Counted from the first letter of the stretch, positions 26,467 through 36,042 are shown. The stretch: 64,000 nt of DNA from Gammaproteobacteria bacterium (GCA_012960535.1 DUBB01000007.1:289635-353634), one strand, 5' to 3'. Numbers and translations are program-made. The notes: generated from the letters alone by a model not told the origin.

Positions 26467-27504
26467 TCAGGAACTTGCTTTAATGCTTTGATACAGATTG
26501 GGCAGTGATAGATCCATTCGATAATCAATTGCTGAATGGTTGTCTTCAAATTCCTCATAACAGTGATTAATTGCCAGCGCCTGTAATCGTTTTACCAGGG
26601 CCCGGGCACCAAACATCAGAAAATACTGATCACGGCTGCCGCAATCAATGTACAGGTTATTCAACCTGCTGAGGCTGGCCTGTACCTTTTCGTCCTCGAT
26701 CAGGGCCAACGGATCCCAGGCTAGCCAATTCTGCCAACGCTGTGGAATCAACTCACAGGTATCCAGGGTAACCGGTAGTCTTATGCCATAATCACTGTCC
26801 GGGTCCGGATCATAGGACGCTGCCATCGCCAACATCATCAAGATGCTCATGTCGTGTCCCCCCACATTCTTCCTGTTAACAAGTTTATCCAGATAGTCCT
26901 TGATACTGCCGCCTGATTGCTGCAGCGCCAGAACGACTCGAGGAAAATCAGTCTGATAACAGAGCTGAAAATTCATATCGCCGGAATGACAGGCCACAGC
27001 ACCCCATTGTTCGCCATTGGTCATGCCCTGCATCAGGGCACCATAGCCGCCACTCGACTTTCCAAAGACAGCACGGTGAGCGGGCTCCGGTAGGATAGGA
27101 AAGCGACTAACAAGCTGAGGTAACATGTCATCGACAAGCCAGCTCGACCAGTTCCCCATTACACTGGAATTAACGTACTGATTGCCACCCAATGAGGTAA
27201 AACAGTCTGGAAAAGCAACAATAGTCGGTCCCATCAAACCTTCATCCAACAGCCGATCTATTCGCTGAGGCAAGGTTTCAGCAAAGCTTTTCCAGCCGAG
27301 ATGGCCCAGACCGCTACCGGTGAACCCGGCAAGGTCAACCATCAAAGGAAAACGGCTTTGCGAAGAGGCAACAATACCTTCAGGTAAATAAACGGCCACC
27401 TGCCGACAGACCGGATCACCCAATCTATTGTGGTCAAGATTCCCTGAATCAATTTCCAGTAACTCAATCCGGCCTCGGTGTGCAGCAAACGGATGATCAG
27501 GCAT
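26467..27504 (-). CDS. Alpha/beta hydrolase, esterase D (putative esterase) family
   Basis: 345 residues resembling the Esterase_D/feruloyl-esterase-like family: VAVYLPEG near the N-terminus, the nucleophile Ser in VFGKSSGGYGAL, an Asp in IDCGSRDQY, and a C-terminal His in EFEDNHSAIDYR. There is no signal peptide, so it is cytoplasmic by prediction. It lies 104 bp after the RND pump gene on the same strand and could be read from the same transcript, but the gap allows its own promoter. Substrate unknown. Confidence 0.8.
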   Translation of the reverse strand: MPDHPFAAHRGRIELLEIDSGNLDHNRLGDPVCRQVAVYLPEGIVASSQSRFPLMVDLAGFTGSGLGHLGWKSFAETLPQRIDRLLDEGLMGPTIVAFPDCFTSLGGNQYVNSSVMGNWSSWLVDDMLPQLVSRFPILPEPAHRAVFGKSSGGYGALMQGMTNGEQWGAVACHSGDMNFQLCYQTDFPRVVLALQQSGGSIKDYLDKLVNRKNVGGHDMSILMMLAMAASYDPDPDSDYGIRLPVTLDTCELIPQRWQNWLAWDPLALIEDEKVQASLSRLNNLYIDCGSRDQYFLMFGARALVKRLQALAINHCYEEFEDNHSAIDYRMDLSLPNLYQSIKASS

Positions 27505-27608
27505 GAACAGTTCCTTATTTAGTCACTCTATTTAGTCACTTTACCTAGTGGCTTCCTAGTATCTAATCTGCTTTGATCCAGGCTATTTCTTCGACAGCAT
27601 TCACCGGT

Positions 27609-30600
27609 TCACGCTGGGGAGGTATTATCTTCCTGATCAGACGCATCCAGCCTATCATCAGTTTTTTCGGGATGTAACCAGGCCCGTAGATCTTCGAAAA
27701 ACAGATAAGAAGACGGAACCACTAACAAAGTCACTAAAGTAGCAAACAAAACACCAAAGGCCAAAGACACCGCCATGGGAACCAGGAACTGCGCCTGGAC
27801 ACTGGTATTGAACATCAAGGGCGTCAAACCCGCAAAGGTTGTCATCGAGGTCAATATAATCGGTCTGCAACGGGATACCGATGCATTAACAACGGCATCG
27901 AAAAGCGGCTCGCCTGCCGCCCGACGGGCATTTAGATTGTGAACCAATACCAGACTGCTATTAACGACAACCCCGGAAGCCGCTATAAATCCAAGAATTG
28001 ACATCATTGCTATACCTGAAACCAGCCCTGCCAGCTTCATAATCTGATGCCCCCAGATGGCGCCGAGAAACGCAAACGGAATGACACTCATGATAATCAG
28101 AGGTTGAACATAGGATTGCAAGGGAATGGCTAGCAGGGCGTAAACCATAAATAAGGAAATCAAAAACAAGGGGATTAAACTGCCAAAATATTCACCTTGC
28201 TCACGCTGTTCGCCTTCCAGGCTGTACTGGATACGAGGGTAATCCTTCATGATACCGGAAATATGCCTGGCTTTAAGGTCCGCCAAGACCTCATTGGCTG
28301 TGGTTTGAGCCCGTATAACGTCTGCAGTCACATTCACCACTCGTTGTCGGTCAGTTCTTCTGATACTAGAAAAACCGCGGCCCAGTTCAGCTATGGCAAC
28401 CGTTGCAAAAGGCACTTCTGATCCCTCCGGCGTCCTCACACGCATACTGTCAAGCGTAGCCAGCGATTTCCTTTCCTTCTGTGAATATCTAACCATGACC
28501 CTCACATCATCTCGACCGCGCTGAATACGTTGTGCTTCTTCACCATAAAAAGCTTGTCGTATTTGTCGTCCCAAGGTGCCCAGGCTCAAACCAAGCGCTT
28601 CACCACCCGGTAATATCTTGAGCTTAAGTTCCTGTTTGCCCGATCGGAACGAGTCCGTAATATCGATGACCCCTGGATACTCTGCTAACTTTCGTCTTAG
28701 ACGTGCTGCAGCTTCGCGCAATTCAGCGACGTTATCTCCTGCTAGCTGAATATCAATCGCGTCACCCGCTGTAAACAGGGCGCTGTTAAATCTCAATTCG
28801 AGTGCCCCGGGGATCGAACCAGACGTTTCTCGCCACATATTTGCGACTGCATTGGTCGCCAGGTCTCTTGCTTCGCTCGGTGTTAACTGCAATGTGACTT
28901 CACCTAAATGACCGCCGCTGGCTGCATTTTCATTATTACCAGGTGGGCCGCCACCACTGTTACTACTAGGTTGATTACCGACAGCAGTCAATATATGCCG
29001 TACCGGCGGGGCATCCGGAAATCGAGATTCTAATTCTTCCGCCAATTGAAAAGCTGTTCTTTCAAGCTTCATCACAGCCTCCCGGGTCACCTCAGCCGGC
29101 GTTCCCAACGGCATGGTCAGTTGCGCTATCGCCTGGTCAGATGCCAGAGGAGGAAAGAAGGAAAACGGCAGGCGGCCGCTCATAAGGATACCTACTCCAG
29201 ATAGCAACGCTGCAATAGCAACTGCTAGAGTAATATAACGTGCCTGGGTGCTTGTTCTAACCAATTGTCTGAACCCGCTGTTAATATGATGCTCAAGCCA
29301 ATCAGAAAATCGAGCCTGCCCTTTCATCAGTTTTTCTGCAATGCTAGCTGAGTAACCCAGTAAATGGATCGCCATGAGGACCGACAAAGAGATGCAGAGA
29401 AGTACCAGATAATTTCTGACATCTGCGGCGAACTCCAGTAACGCAATTAAGACAATGGGTATCATCAATAATCCAATCTCACCTGCAGACGTTTTTACAT
29501 CTTCATGGCCAAGATGAGCAGGCAGAATAAGCTGCGACTCAATCAAGGAAAAAATCAGGCAACACACCACAACAGTGGCAATCACACCACCAATCTGGCC
29601 AAAGGTGCCCGGTCCAACAATTAGTGGAAAAAAAGTACAAATTGTTGTCAGCACGCCAAAAATAACTGGCACCGAGACCTGCTGAGTTCCTGTTATTGCC
29701 CCTTCAAGCAGTCTTCCAGAACGGAGTTGGTTTGCATACACGTTTTCACCAACAACAATGGCATCGTCCACCATTATGCCTAGTACCAGGATGAAGCCAA
29801 ACAGTGAAATACCGTCAATCGATAAACCAAGAAAATTTGTCAGGAAGAGCGCTCCCAGAAACGCGACTGGAACACCCAGGCTAACCCAGAAAGCCAGCCG
29901 CGGCCTAAGAAACAGCGCCAGCAGTAATAACACCATCATGAACCCCTGGCGGGCACTCTGGAGCAGTGTGCTCAGTCGATCTTTAAGCATCTTCGAACTG
30001 TCGTTCCAGATAGTCAGGTTTACCTCTGCAGGTAATTGCGCTGCCGCACCTCTCAGGTAGGCTTCAACTTCTCGCGTAATCTCTAGAATATCCTGATTAC
30101 CAATCCTAGAAACCCTGATAAGGGCCGCCGGCATGCCATTAAACCGCAACATCTGATCGGTATCTTTAAAGCCGTCCACAACCGTAGCCACATCGCGCAG
30201 ATACAATCGGGAACCATCGGCTCGACTTAGCAATACCAGATTTTCAAACTCATTCCCCCAGTAGGCCTGCCCCTGGGTTCGAAGCAGGATCTCGCCGGCT
30301 CTGGTTTTGATTGAACCACCCGGTAAATCCAGGGAGCGGGTCCGAATGATCTGCGCAACAGTATCAAAACTGAGGCCGTTTCTTCTTAGTGACGCCTCTG
30401 ATAACTCGACTGAAATTTCATAGGGTCGGGTATTTGATAGTGAGACCTGGGTGACATGAGGTAAGCTTGCAATATCATCACGAACCCTCTGACCGATCAC
30501 TTTCAGGGTTTTCTCATCTTCGGGACCGGTTATGGCTATGTCCATAACCGAGCGTATAGAACTAACCAGATTAATGATCGGTTGCTCTGTTTCATTTGGA

Positions 30601-30956
30601 AAGGTGTCTATAGCATCAACTCTATTCTTGACTTCATCCAGAGCCTTAGCGGTATCGGCATCCTCCAGAAGTTCAACGGAGACCGAACACATACCTTCAT
30701 TAGAGGTTGAACGAAGCTCCTTGAGCCCCTCAATACCATCTAATTCCTCTTCTACCCGGATACATACCCCCGACTCAACCTCCTCTGGTGCTGCACCCAG
30801 ATAAGGGATCGAAACTACGATAATGGGAACATCAATGTCCGGGAAGGTTTTCTGAGGCATGTTAGACAGCCCCGCAAAACCCGCAAAAACAAGCAGAAAA
30901 AGCAATAAATTGGCTGCAATATGGTTTCTTGCAAACCAGTCAATAATACCGCTCAC
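27609..30956 (-). CDS. RND-family efflux permease (HAE1/AcrB type)
   Basis: 1115 residues, somewhat longer than typical AcrB. The N-terminal helix RNHIAANLLLFLLVFAGFAGLSNMP is followed by a large periplasmic domain. TM4 carries the proton-relay pair in GIMVDDAIVVGEN, and a second repeat ends in SGVVVNSSLVLVHNLN and LTSMTTFAGLTPLMF. A cytoplasmic/membrane insert after TM6 (about residues 490-550, hydrophobic) explains the extra length. It exports drugs or metabolites together with the adaptor encoded upstream, whose stop overlaps this start by four bases. No outer-membrane TolC-like gene is linked, so a shared TolC is expected. Confidence 0.92.
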   Translation of the reverse strand: MSGIIDWFARNHIAANLLLFLLVFAGFAGLSNMPQKTFPDIDVPIIVVSIPYLGAAPEEVESGVCIRVEEELDGIEGLKELRSTSNEGMCSVSVELLEDADTAKALDEVKNRVDAIDTFPNETEQPIINLVSSIRSVMDIAITGPEDEKTLKVIGQRVRDDIASLPHVTQVSLSNTRPYEISVELSEASLRRNGLSFDTVAQIIRTRSLDLPGGSIKTRAGEILLRTQGQAYWGNEFENLVLLSRADGSRLYLRDVATVVDGFKDTDQMLRFNGMPAALIRVSRIGNQDILEITREVEAYLRGAAAQLPAEVNLTIWNDSSKMLKDRLSTLLQSARQGFMMVLLLLALFLRPRLAFWVSLGVPVAFLGALFLTNFLGLSIDGISLFGFILVLGIMVDDAIVVGENVYANQLRSGRLLEGAITGTQQVSVPVIFGVLTTICTFFPLIVGPGTFGQIGGVIATVVVCCLIFSLIESQLILPAHLGHEDVKTSAGEIGLLMIPIVLIALLEFAADVRNYLVLLCISLSVLMAIHLLGYSASIAEKLMKGQARFSDWLEHHINSGFRQLVRTSTQARYITLAVAIAALLSGVGILMSGRLPFSFFPPLASDQAIAQLTMPLGTPAEVTREAVMKLERTAFQLAEELESRFPDAPPVRHILTAVGNQPSSNSGGGPPGNNENAASGGHLGEVTLQLTPSEARDLATNAVANMWRETSGSIPGALELRFNSALFTAGDAIDIQLAGDNVAELREAAARLRRKLAEYPGVIDITDSFRSGKQELKLKILPGGEALGLSLGTLGRQIRQAFYGEEAQRIQRGRDDVRVMVRYSQKERKSLATLDSMRVRTPEGSEVPFATVAIAELGRGFSSIRRTDRQRVVNVTADVIRAQTTANEVLADLKARHISGIMKDYPRIQYSLEGEQREQGEYFGSLIPLFLISLFMVYALLAIPLQSYVQPLIIMSVIPFAFLGAIWGHQIMKLAGLVSGIAMMSILGFIAASGVVVNSSLVLVHNLNARRAAGEPLFDAVVNASVSRCRPIILTSMTTFAGLTPLMFNTSVQAQFLVPMAVSLAFGVLFATLVTLLVVPSSYLFFEDLRAWLHPEKTDDRLDASDQEDNTSPA

Positions 30957-32119
30957 GAACTCACAACCGGATTATTGGCCAGCCGAACTAGCATGCCTGG
31001 GATGGCATCATCCAGACTCGTAATACAGACTAGATCACCCTGGTTGAGACCTGCTGAAATGAACACCCGGTTACCTTGCCGCTTTACTACTTCCAGTGCG
31101 CGCAGTTCCAGTCGGCTCTGACTGTTAACGATAAAGACCTGATCACCCGGTCTGACTGCCTGGCGGGGCAAGACCACAACCGCGGGTAACTCTTTACCCA
31201 GAATTTCAGCTTCAACAAAAAGGCCAACAGCAAGGGGTGGTTTGCCACCAGGGGTAGAATAGGGATCAGCAACCTGGGCAACCAACTGGATCATACGAGT
31301 CTTAGGGTCGATTTCACCTTCAGTACGAACAATAACGCCCTGCCATTCATGATCTTTACCCGCAAAACGGGCTTTTATCCTGGTTACCACATCGCCATCA
31401 ACGCTATTTTTCGAAATTGCCAGCGGCAGATCCAAAAAGGCTAGCTCTTGGTCGTGAACCGGCAGGCGGACTTCCGCAAAATCTGTCGCATAAATAGTCG
31501 CGACCGGTGCACCTCGGTTGACAAACTGACCTATATCCAACTGCTCTGTCCTGACTCGACCATCATACGGCGCAGTTACCCGGGTCCTGGACACATCTCG
31601 CCTTGCCTTGGCAATACGTGCTAGTGCCTCCCGCAAGGTAGCCTCTGCAACTCTGAGTCTGTTTAATGCATCATCCTGCTGTGATTCACTTGCTGACTGT
31701 CTTTTTGCCAGATTCTGCTGTCGAGCATGAGCTTTCGAGGCATTCGCTAATTCACTGACAGCACGGGCCTGGCCCGCTTTAGCCTGTTCAAGAGCGACTT
31801 CATAATCCAGGGCGTCAATAGAAAACAACAGCTGGCCTTTGTTGAAAAAACCACCGCTGACCAATTCATCCGATATGGATATCACTCGACCGGAAACTTC
31901 AGCAATGAGATCAGTCTGGCTACGCGGTCTGACTGTGCCGTGCGTGTATACTGTCATCTGCATTTTTACGGGCATTGCCATCTGAGTTTCTACTACCGGC
32001 GCAACAAACTCTGGCACTACCGATTGCATTGACGGCCCTGTCATGACCAGAATGGCTGCCAGACCAATGCCACCCATTACGATGCCCATGGGCAGCAGTT
32101 TCTGTCTTAAATTCTTCAT
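30953..32119 (-). CDS. RND periplasmic adaptor (membrane fusion protein, HlyD/MexA type)
   Basis: 388 residues. An N-terminal signal or anchor (GIVMGGIGLAAILVM) is followed by the barrel-sandwich strand VRPRSQTDLIAEVSGRV, an alpha-hairpin (residues about 100-170, rich in Ala, Gln and Arg), the second lipoyl half TRVTAPYDGRVRTEQLDIGQFV and beta-barrel and membrane-proximal domains ending in GLNQGDLVCITSL. It bridges the RND pump to an outer-membrane channel. Its gene overlaps the pump gene by four bases and follows the TetR regulator by 27 bp, giving the operon TetR-adaptor-pump. Confidence 0.92.
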   Translation of the reverse strand: MKNLRQKLLPMGIVMGGIGLAAILVMTGPSMQSVVPEFVAPVVETQMAMPVKMQMTVYTHGTVRPRSQTDLIAEVSGRVISISDELVSGGFFNKGQLLFSIDALDYEVALEQAKAGQARAVSELANASKAHARQQNLAKRQSASESQQDDALNRLRVAEATLREALARIAKARRDVSRTRVTAPYDGRVRTEQLDIGQFVNRGAPVATIYATDFAEVRLPVHDQELAFLDLPLAISKNSVDGDVVTRIKARFAGKDHEWQGVIVRTEGEIDPKTRMIQLVAQVADPYSTPGGKPPLAVGLFVEAEILGKELPAVVVLPRQAVRPGDQVFIVNSQSRLELRALEVVKRQGNRVFISAGLNQGDLVCITSLDDAIPGMLVRLANNPVVSS

Positions 32120-32146
32120 GCCATACTATCTCTGTTAGCTTTTCTG

Positions 32147-32758
32147 CTATTCATTGTTCAAAAATCCAGCCACGCAAAAATCCAGTAGTTTCTGATACAT
32201 CACCTCTTTACTCACGTCGCCAATCCCCATAAAAAAAGATCGATTAAAAATAGTCTGTAACATAGCTCCCACCACAAATGAAAACCGAATATTTAGATCC
32301 AATTCACTGGTCTCAGGAAATACTAGTTTCAGAGCCACTGTAAATCGGGTAATCAAGTGGCCGAACCCCCTGGCTATCAAGGGTTGGATAAGTTCTTCAG
32401 GTTCAGCAGTCAATTGCGCCATAAATTCCAACGTACCCTGATTCGAGTGCAGCAATACAGGTCTAAGAAAAGCCGCCAGAATCTGCCGTAAGTCAGGTTT
32501 ACCTGTTGCATTCAACAGTCTCTCAAGATTCGTTAACCGCTGTTCATTAATGGGTTCTATGCGCCGGTGGAACACGGCTGAAAACAGGCCTTGTTTTGAC
32601 TCAAAGTAATAATGTGCAGCAGCTAGATTGACATTGGCATCTGAGGTTATGGCCCGCAATGATGCACCGGAAAAACCCTTGCTGACAAATATTCGTTCAG
32701 CTGAATCCAGTATTCGGGTTCTTGCAGAATCTGTCCTATCCGCATTTTCTGTATGCAT
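32147..32758 (-). CDS. TetR-family transcriptional regulator of the RND operon
   Basis: 203 residues. The N-terminal HTH is clear (RILDSAERIFVSKGFSGASLRAITSDANVNLAAAHYYFESKQGLFSAVF). The C-terminal ligand domain is helical and ends in MGIGDVSKEVMYQKLLDFCVAGFLN. It is the first gene of the TetR-adaptor-pump operon and probably represses it, releasing on binding a pump substrate. Candidate operators lie directly upstream (32772-32800). Confidence 0.9.
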   Translation of the reverse strand: MHTENADRTDSARTRILDSAERIFVSKGFSGASLRAITSDANVNLAAAHYYFESKQGLFSAVFHRRIEPINEQRLTNLERLLNATGKPDLRQILAAFLRPVLLHSNQGTLEFMAQLTAEPEELIQPLIARGFGHLITRFTVALKLVFPETSELDLNIRFSFVVGAMLQTIFNRSFFMGIGDVSKEVMYQKLLDFCVAGFLNNE

Positions 32759-32771
32759 AGACTAATAACTA

Positions 32772-32800
32772 AAACGAACGTTTGATTATATCAAATAATC
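32772..32800. promoter_or_regulatory. Two adjacent inverted repeats upstream of the TetR gene (candidate operator)
   Basis: AAACG-AA-CGTTT (32772-32783) and GATTAT-ATCAA-ATAATC (32784-32800) are both perfect inverted repeats, placed 13 and 25 bases before the TetR start. The first resembles common TetR-family operator cores. Binding is inferred from position and symmetry only. Confidence 0.45.
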
Positions 32801-32912
32801 CGCAACAATAAAATATGCTGGAAAGCTTGCTTTCAGTCCTGCTGGTATGCCAGTTTAAGGTCTGTCGAGGCTGCACATACGACCGTTCTGGCAACGGCCG
32901 TTTACCCTAAAA

Positions 32913-32956
32913 ATGGGGTCTGATACGGGCATGCCGGGAAAGACATATGACCCCAT
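32913..32956. repeat. Inverted repeat ATGGGGTC...GACCCCAT in an mRNA leader
   Basis: Perfect 8-bp arms at 32913-32920 and 32949-32956 enclose 28 bases that include the palindrome GGCATGCC (32928-32935). The right arm ends a few bases before the ribosome binding site of the AhpD-like gene. A second imperfect hairpin (ACGACCGTT/AACGGCCGT, about 32879-32901) lies just upstream. It could be a REP-like element, a terminator for incoming transcription or a translation-control hairpin. Confidence 0.5.
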
Positions 32957-32968
32957 CAGGAGAAATAA

Positions 32969-33559
32969 TTGACCCTACTTGATCCCAGCTCAAACTCAGA
33001 ATCCCCAGAACTGAACCCGTTATTTAATTTAATATCACAGTCCATGGGATTCGTGCCAAACAGTATGCGTACCATGGCCCATTGGCCTGAACTGTTACAG
33101 CATTTCAGCCAGCTGGCTGGAACCGTGCTTAATGGCGGCGTGCTCTCCGCAGATCTAAAACAACTCATCGCCCATATCACGTCTACTGCTTCGGGTTGCC
33201 AATACTGCCAGGCGCATACAGCGCATCAGGCCATAAAAAAAGGCGTAACCCAGCAAAAATTACTGGCCGTATTTGAATTTGAAGACAGTGACCTCTTCTC
33301 CGAGGCTGAAAAAGCAGCGCTGAAGGTCGCCCTGCATGGTGGCACCTCCCCTAACGGGGTTGAACCGGAACATATGGAAACACTGCTCAACCATTTTAAT
33401 CAAAGAGAGGCCGTTGAAATAATTTCTGTTATCGCGCTGTTTGGCTTTCTCAATCGATGGAACGATTCGCTAGCAACTACGCTGGAGCCCGGCCCTCTCG
33501 AATTTGCTCAGAGCAGCCTAACCGAAACAGGTTGGCAACCGGGCAAACATGCCACTTAA
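32969..33559 (+). CDS. Carboxymuconolactone decarboxylase/AhpD-like alkylhydroperoxidase
   Basis: 196 residues from TTG 32969, which has GGAG six bases upstream. The all-helical CMD/AhpD fold carries the redox pair in CQYCQAHTAHQA, with the conserved His, as in peroxidase-related AhpD-like proteins. It probably reduces peroxides or takes part in thiol redox chemistry. It stands alone behind an inverted-repeat leader. Its stop overlaps the stop of the convergent DUF3293 gene by four bases. Confidence 0.85.
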   Translation: MTLLDPSSNSESPELNPLFNLISQSMGFVPNSMRTMAHWPELLQHFSQLAGTVLNGGVLSADLKQLIAHITSTASGCQYCQAHTAHQAIKKGVTQQKLLAVFEFEDSDLFSEAEKAALKVALHGGTSPNGVEPEHMETLLNHFNQREAVEIISVIALFGFLNRWNDSLATTLEPGPLEFAQSSLTETGWQPGKHAT

Positions 33560-33969
33560 TCCTTCAGAATCAGTTCGGGGATACCAGACGGGGGTATCCA
33601 GATATAAGCCCTCTGCTGGAAGGTCGCAGCCCAGTCAGCGGCCTGACTTTTATTGACGCCCAGCACAAAGTAACTCTGCTGAGTCCACCCGGAAAGGGGA
33701 TGTTCAGCCATAGCAATAAAATAATTTAATCTCTCTTCTTCAACTAAACTCAACAATTGCATCTGTCGATCAATACGCTCATCCTCCGATGAACAGACAG
33801 CGACAGGGTTAACGCCAGACAAAAATACCGCCGTGTCAACAGCAAAGCTCTGCAACAGTAAACGCACCCCATCATGCCTTTCGCCTACTCTCATGATTAT
33901 GGGCGGATCGTCTAAAATAACGAAGTCAGTCTCGCTATAGAATGCTGACAACTCAACTTTATTGTCCAT
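33556..33969 (-). CDS. DUF3293 domain-containing protein
   Basis: 137 residues matching the DUF3293 pattern: an N-terminal FYSETDFVI, then AVFLSGVNPVAVCSSEDERIDRQMQLLSLV, and a C-terminal SYFVLGVNKSQAADWAATFQQRAYIWI. The family is common in Proteobacteria and has no established function. It has no signal peptide or membrane segment. It converges with the AhpD-like gene, the two TAA stops sharing TTAA. Confidence 0.8.
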   Translation of the reverse strand: MDNKVELSAFYSETDFVILDDPPIIMRVGERHDGVRLLLQSFAVDTAVFLSGVNPVAVCSSEDERIDRQMQLLSLVEEERLNYFIAMAEHPLSGWTQQSYFVLGVNKSQAADWAATFQQRAYIWIPPSGIPELILKD

Positions 33970-34233
33970 GCTTCCTTTCTACCTTAGAAACGGTATATTC
34001 ACTAAACTGAACCCGCATCGCTGCTCATCCAGACACCTCCCGAATAACGGTTCTTGCACAAAGCTGATGCGAGTCTTTATCGAAAATCATTTTTCATTAC
34101 TGCCTCTTAGTGTATCATTGCAATTAAGACCAACCGCCGACGTGCAGGTTACCACATGGGTCCATGGTTTTGATTTTACAGTCTAATATTCCAGCCGCTT
34201 CCTGGCTTTTAAGAGCGCTAAACTGAATCCATT

Positions 34234-35121
34234 GTGAATACGCCACTGGAATTCCAAATCAAGCTCGCCGCCACCAATCGCGCCGCATCTTTGATCGTTC
34301 TGAACATGCTTCTGACAGCCATTTTATGCGCTTTCTTAGTCTACAATGCAGTACTTAATTCTTCAGTAACCACCCTTGTTCTGCTGTTCGATTCAGCATC
34401 CTGCCTGGCCGTGTTCGCAATGTTTGTAGCGGCTGCCACTATTAAGGTAACACTGGCCTCAAGACCGATCCTGCTAACCAGTTTATTTATCCTGCAAACA
34501 GGAAAGGTACTGGATGCCGCCAGTCATCTCTTTATTACAGAAAGTTCAAACTGGTTGAATTCTGGAGACGCCCTCATTTTAGTCGGTGAACTCGGCCTGG
34601 CCGTTGTTGCCTTCCGATTTGTCCGGGCAGCCAACGAATTGACCAATCGAGATCCGCTGACAGGACTTTATAATCGGAGCCACCATATGCGGCACCTTTC
34701 TCGGCTATTGCGGGAATGCCGTGAAAAAAAACAATCTGTGGCCGTAGTTGCAATCGACCTGGATCACTTCAAACATATCAATGATGTGCATGGTCATGGT
34801 TACGGCGATACCGTTCTACAAACTGTGGCTACCGCATTGAAAGACCAGGTCGCAGGCGCTGACCTCATCTCCAGGACCGGTGGTGAGGAATTTGAAATTG
34901 TTATTTCCAATACCGATGAGCCGGCAGCCAAGGCTTTTGCAGAAAAAGTTAGGGCCACCATAAACGCCATTCATACGGATAAACTGGAATCATTATCGGC
35001 AAGCCTGGGTGTGGCCGTCAGTCATCTAAGTGAGGCAATGCCATCCTTAAGAGAACGTGCTGATGCGGCAGCCTATCAGGCAAAGAATTCAGGGCGCAAT
35101 CGGGTAATCCTTGCCAACTGA
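34234..35121 (+). CDS. Membrane diguanylate cyclase (GGDEF)
   Basis: 295 residues from GTG 34234. Residues about 15-135 contain several hydrophobic helices, forming a small membrane sensor module. A short linker leads to a GGDEF domain (about 145-295) with the motif RTGGEEFEIV, an N-terminal DPLTGLYNRS and the Mg/GTP-binding AIDLDHFKHINDVHGHGYGD. The active site looks complete, so it should synthesise c-di-GMP. The RxxD inhibitory site is absent at the expected place upstream of GGEEF, so product inhibition may be weak. A c-di-GMP phosphodiesterase is encoded at 49740-51854. Confidence 0.9.
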   Translation: MNTPLEFQIKLAATNRAASLIVLNMLLTAILCAFLVYNAVLNSSVTTLVLLFDSASCLAVFAMFVAAATIKVTLASRPILLTSLFILQTGKVLDAASHLFITESSNWLNSGDALILVGELGLAVVAFRFVRAANELTNRDPLTGLYNRSHHMRHLSRLLRECREKKQSVAVVAIDLDHFKHINDVHGHGYGDTVLQTVATALKDQVAGADLISRTGGEEFEIVISNTDEPAAKAFAEKVRATINAIHTDKLESLSASLGVAVSHLSEAMPSLRERADAAAYQAKNSGRNRVILAN

Positions 35122-35220
35122 AGCCGATGCGGGAAACAGGTCGCTTCAGTTCATACCATCACGACTGAGCCTTGCCAAGCAGACAGCTAAAGCAGGGTCT
35201 GGCTAAGCCTTACAGCAATA

Positions 35221-36042
35221 CTATTCCTTGACAGGACAAGCAATGGTTTCACCCGATTTTAACGAGGGGAAACCCGCCGGCTGGAAAGTAAGAATCATTG
35301 CCCGCCTGGCGTGGCTTGAATTATTCTGTCCTGATCCATGGATCAAGTGGGGGTCAAAGAAAATAACAGACCCTTTGCATACTTCAAACAATACTTCATC
35401 TGCCAGCGTTATTACGCTGGGATCCGTATAAAACCCGCCTAACTGGGAGCCATCGCTTCTACCGGGCAAACACCCTTTCTTGTGACTACCAGCAATCGCT
35501 CGAAAGCAACCGTTTTCAACACTAAAAGAATCGAAGCCAACCATTACATTGGGTAATAAATCAACATGATCGCTATCATGGACCCAATAGGGTGAGTCCT
35601 GGTGCCAGCCAAATCCAGATCCTCCCGGGCCTTTGCAGTTAAGCTTGTCGGTCCAGAGCCCTACCGACGAGCAACCCAGAATCGATTGCATAGGCTGTAA
35701 TAAGCGTTGTTCTGACAGCAAAACCGCCAGATTATCAGACAAGGTGTGTACAGGCTCAACAACCCGCAGTCGATCACTGTCGGATTGGGGCTCGAATTGG
35801 AAAGTATATTCAGCAAAGTCAACAAAGCGTTTCCCGTCCAGGACATACTCTCTCCCCTGCCGGGCTAATTGCAATGCCGTTTCAACAGCCTCTTCGACGC
35901 CTTCGTAAAAGCCATCGACTTCGCGCTCTGAGAAAACCCCCTGCCTGACTACAAACCCTTCCTGCTTATACTGGTGTTGCTCCGCCGCCGTAAAACCCAA
36001 TTCTTTACTGCCTGCCGATGTCGTCATTTCCACAGAATCCAT
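35221..36042 (-). CDS. Phytanoyl-CoA dioxygenase (PhyH) family protein
   Basis: About 273 residues. The Fe(II)/2-oxoglutarate site is visible: HxD in GFGWHQDSPYW, a distal His in DPHLIHGSGQNNS and the 2OG-binding Arg in HARRAMILTF; FSVENGCFRAIAGSHKKG is the usual intervening PhyH motif. The longest frame (to 36144) runs into the neighbouring gene. ATG 36042 has GGAGG close upstream and is preferred; ATG 36027 is possible. It hydroxylates an unknown, probably CoA-linked or small-molecule, substrate. It follows the FxLYD protein gene on the same strand by 13 bp. Confidence 0.83.
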   Translation of the reverse strand: MDSVEMTTSAGSKELGFTAAEQHQYKQEGFVVRQGVFSEREVDGFYEGVEEAVETALQLARQGREYVLDGKRFVDFAEYTFQFEPQSDSDRLRVVEPVHTLSDNLAVLLSEQRLLQPMQSILGCSSVGLWTDKLNCKGPGGSGFGWHQDSPYWVHDSDHVDLLPNVMVGFDSFSVENGCFRAIAGSHKKGCLPGRSDGSQLGGFYTDPSVITLADEVLFEVCKGSVIFFDPHLIHGSGQNNSSHARRAMILTFQPAGFPSLKSGETIACPVKE

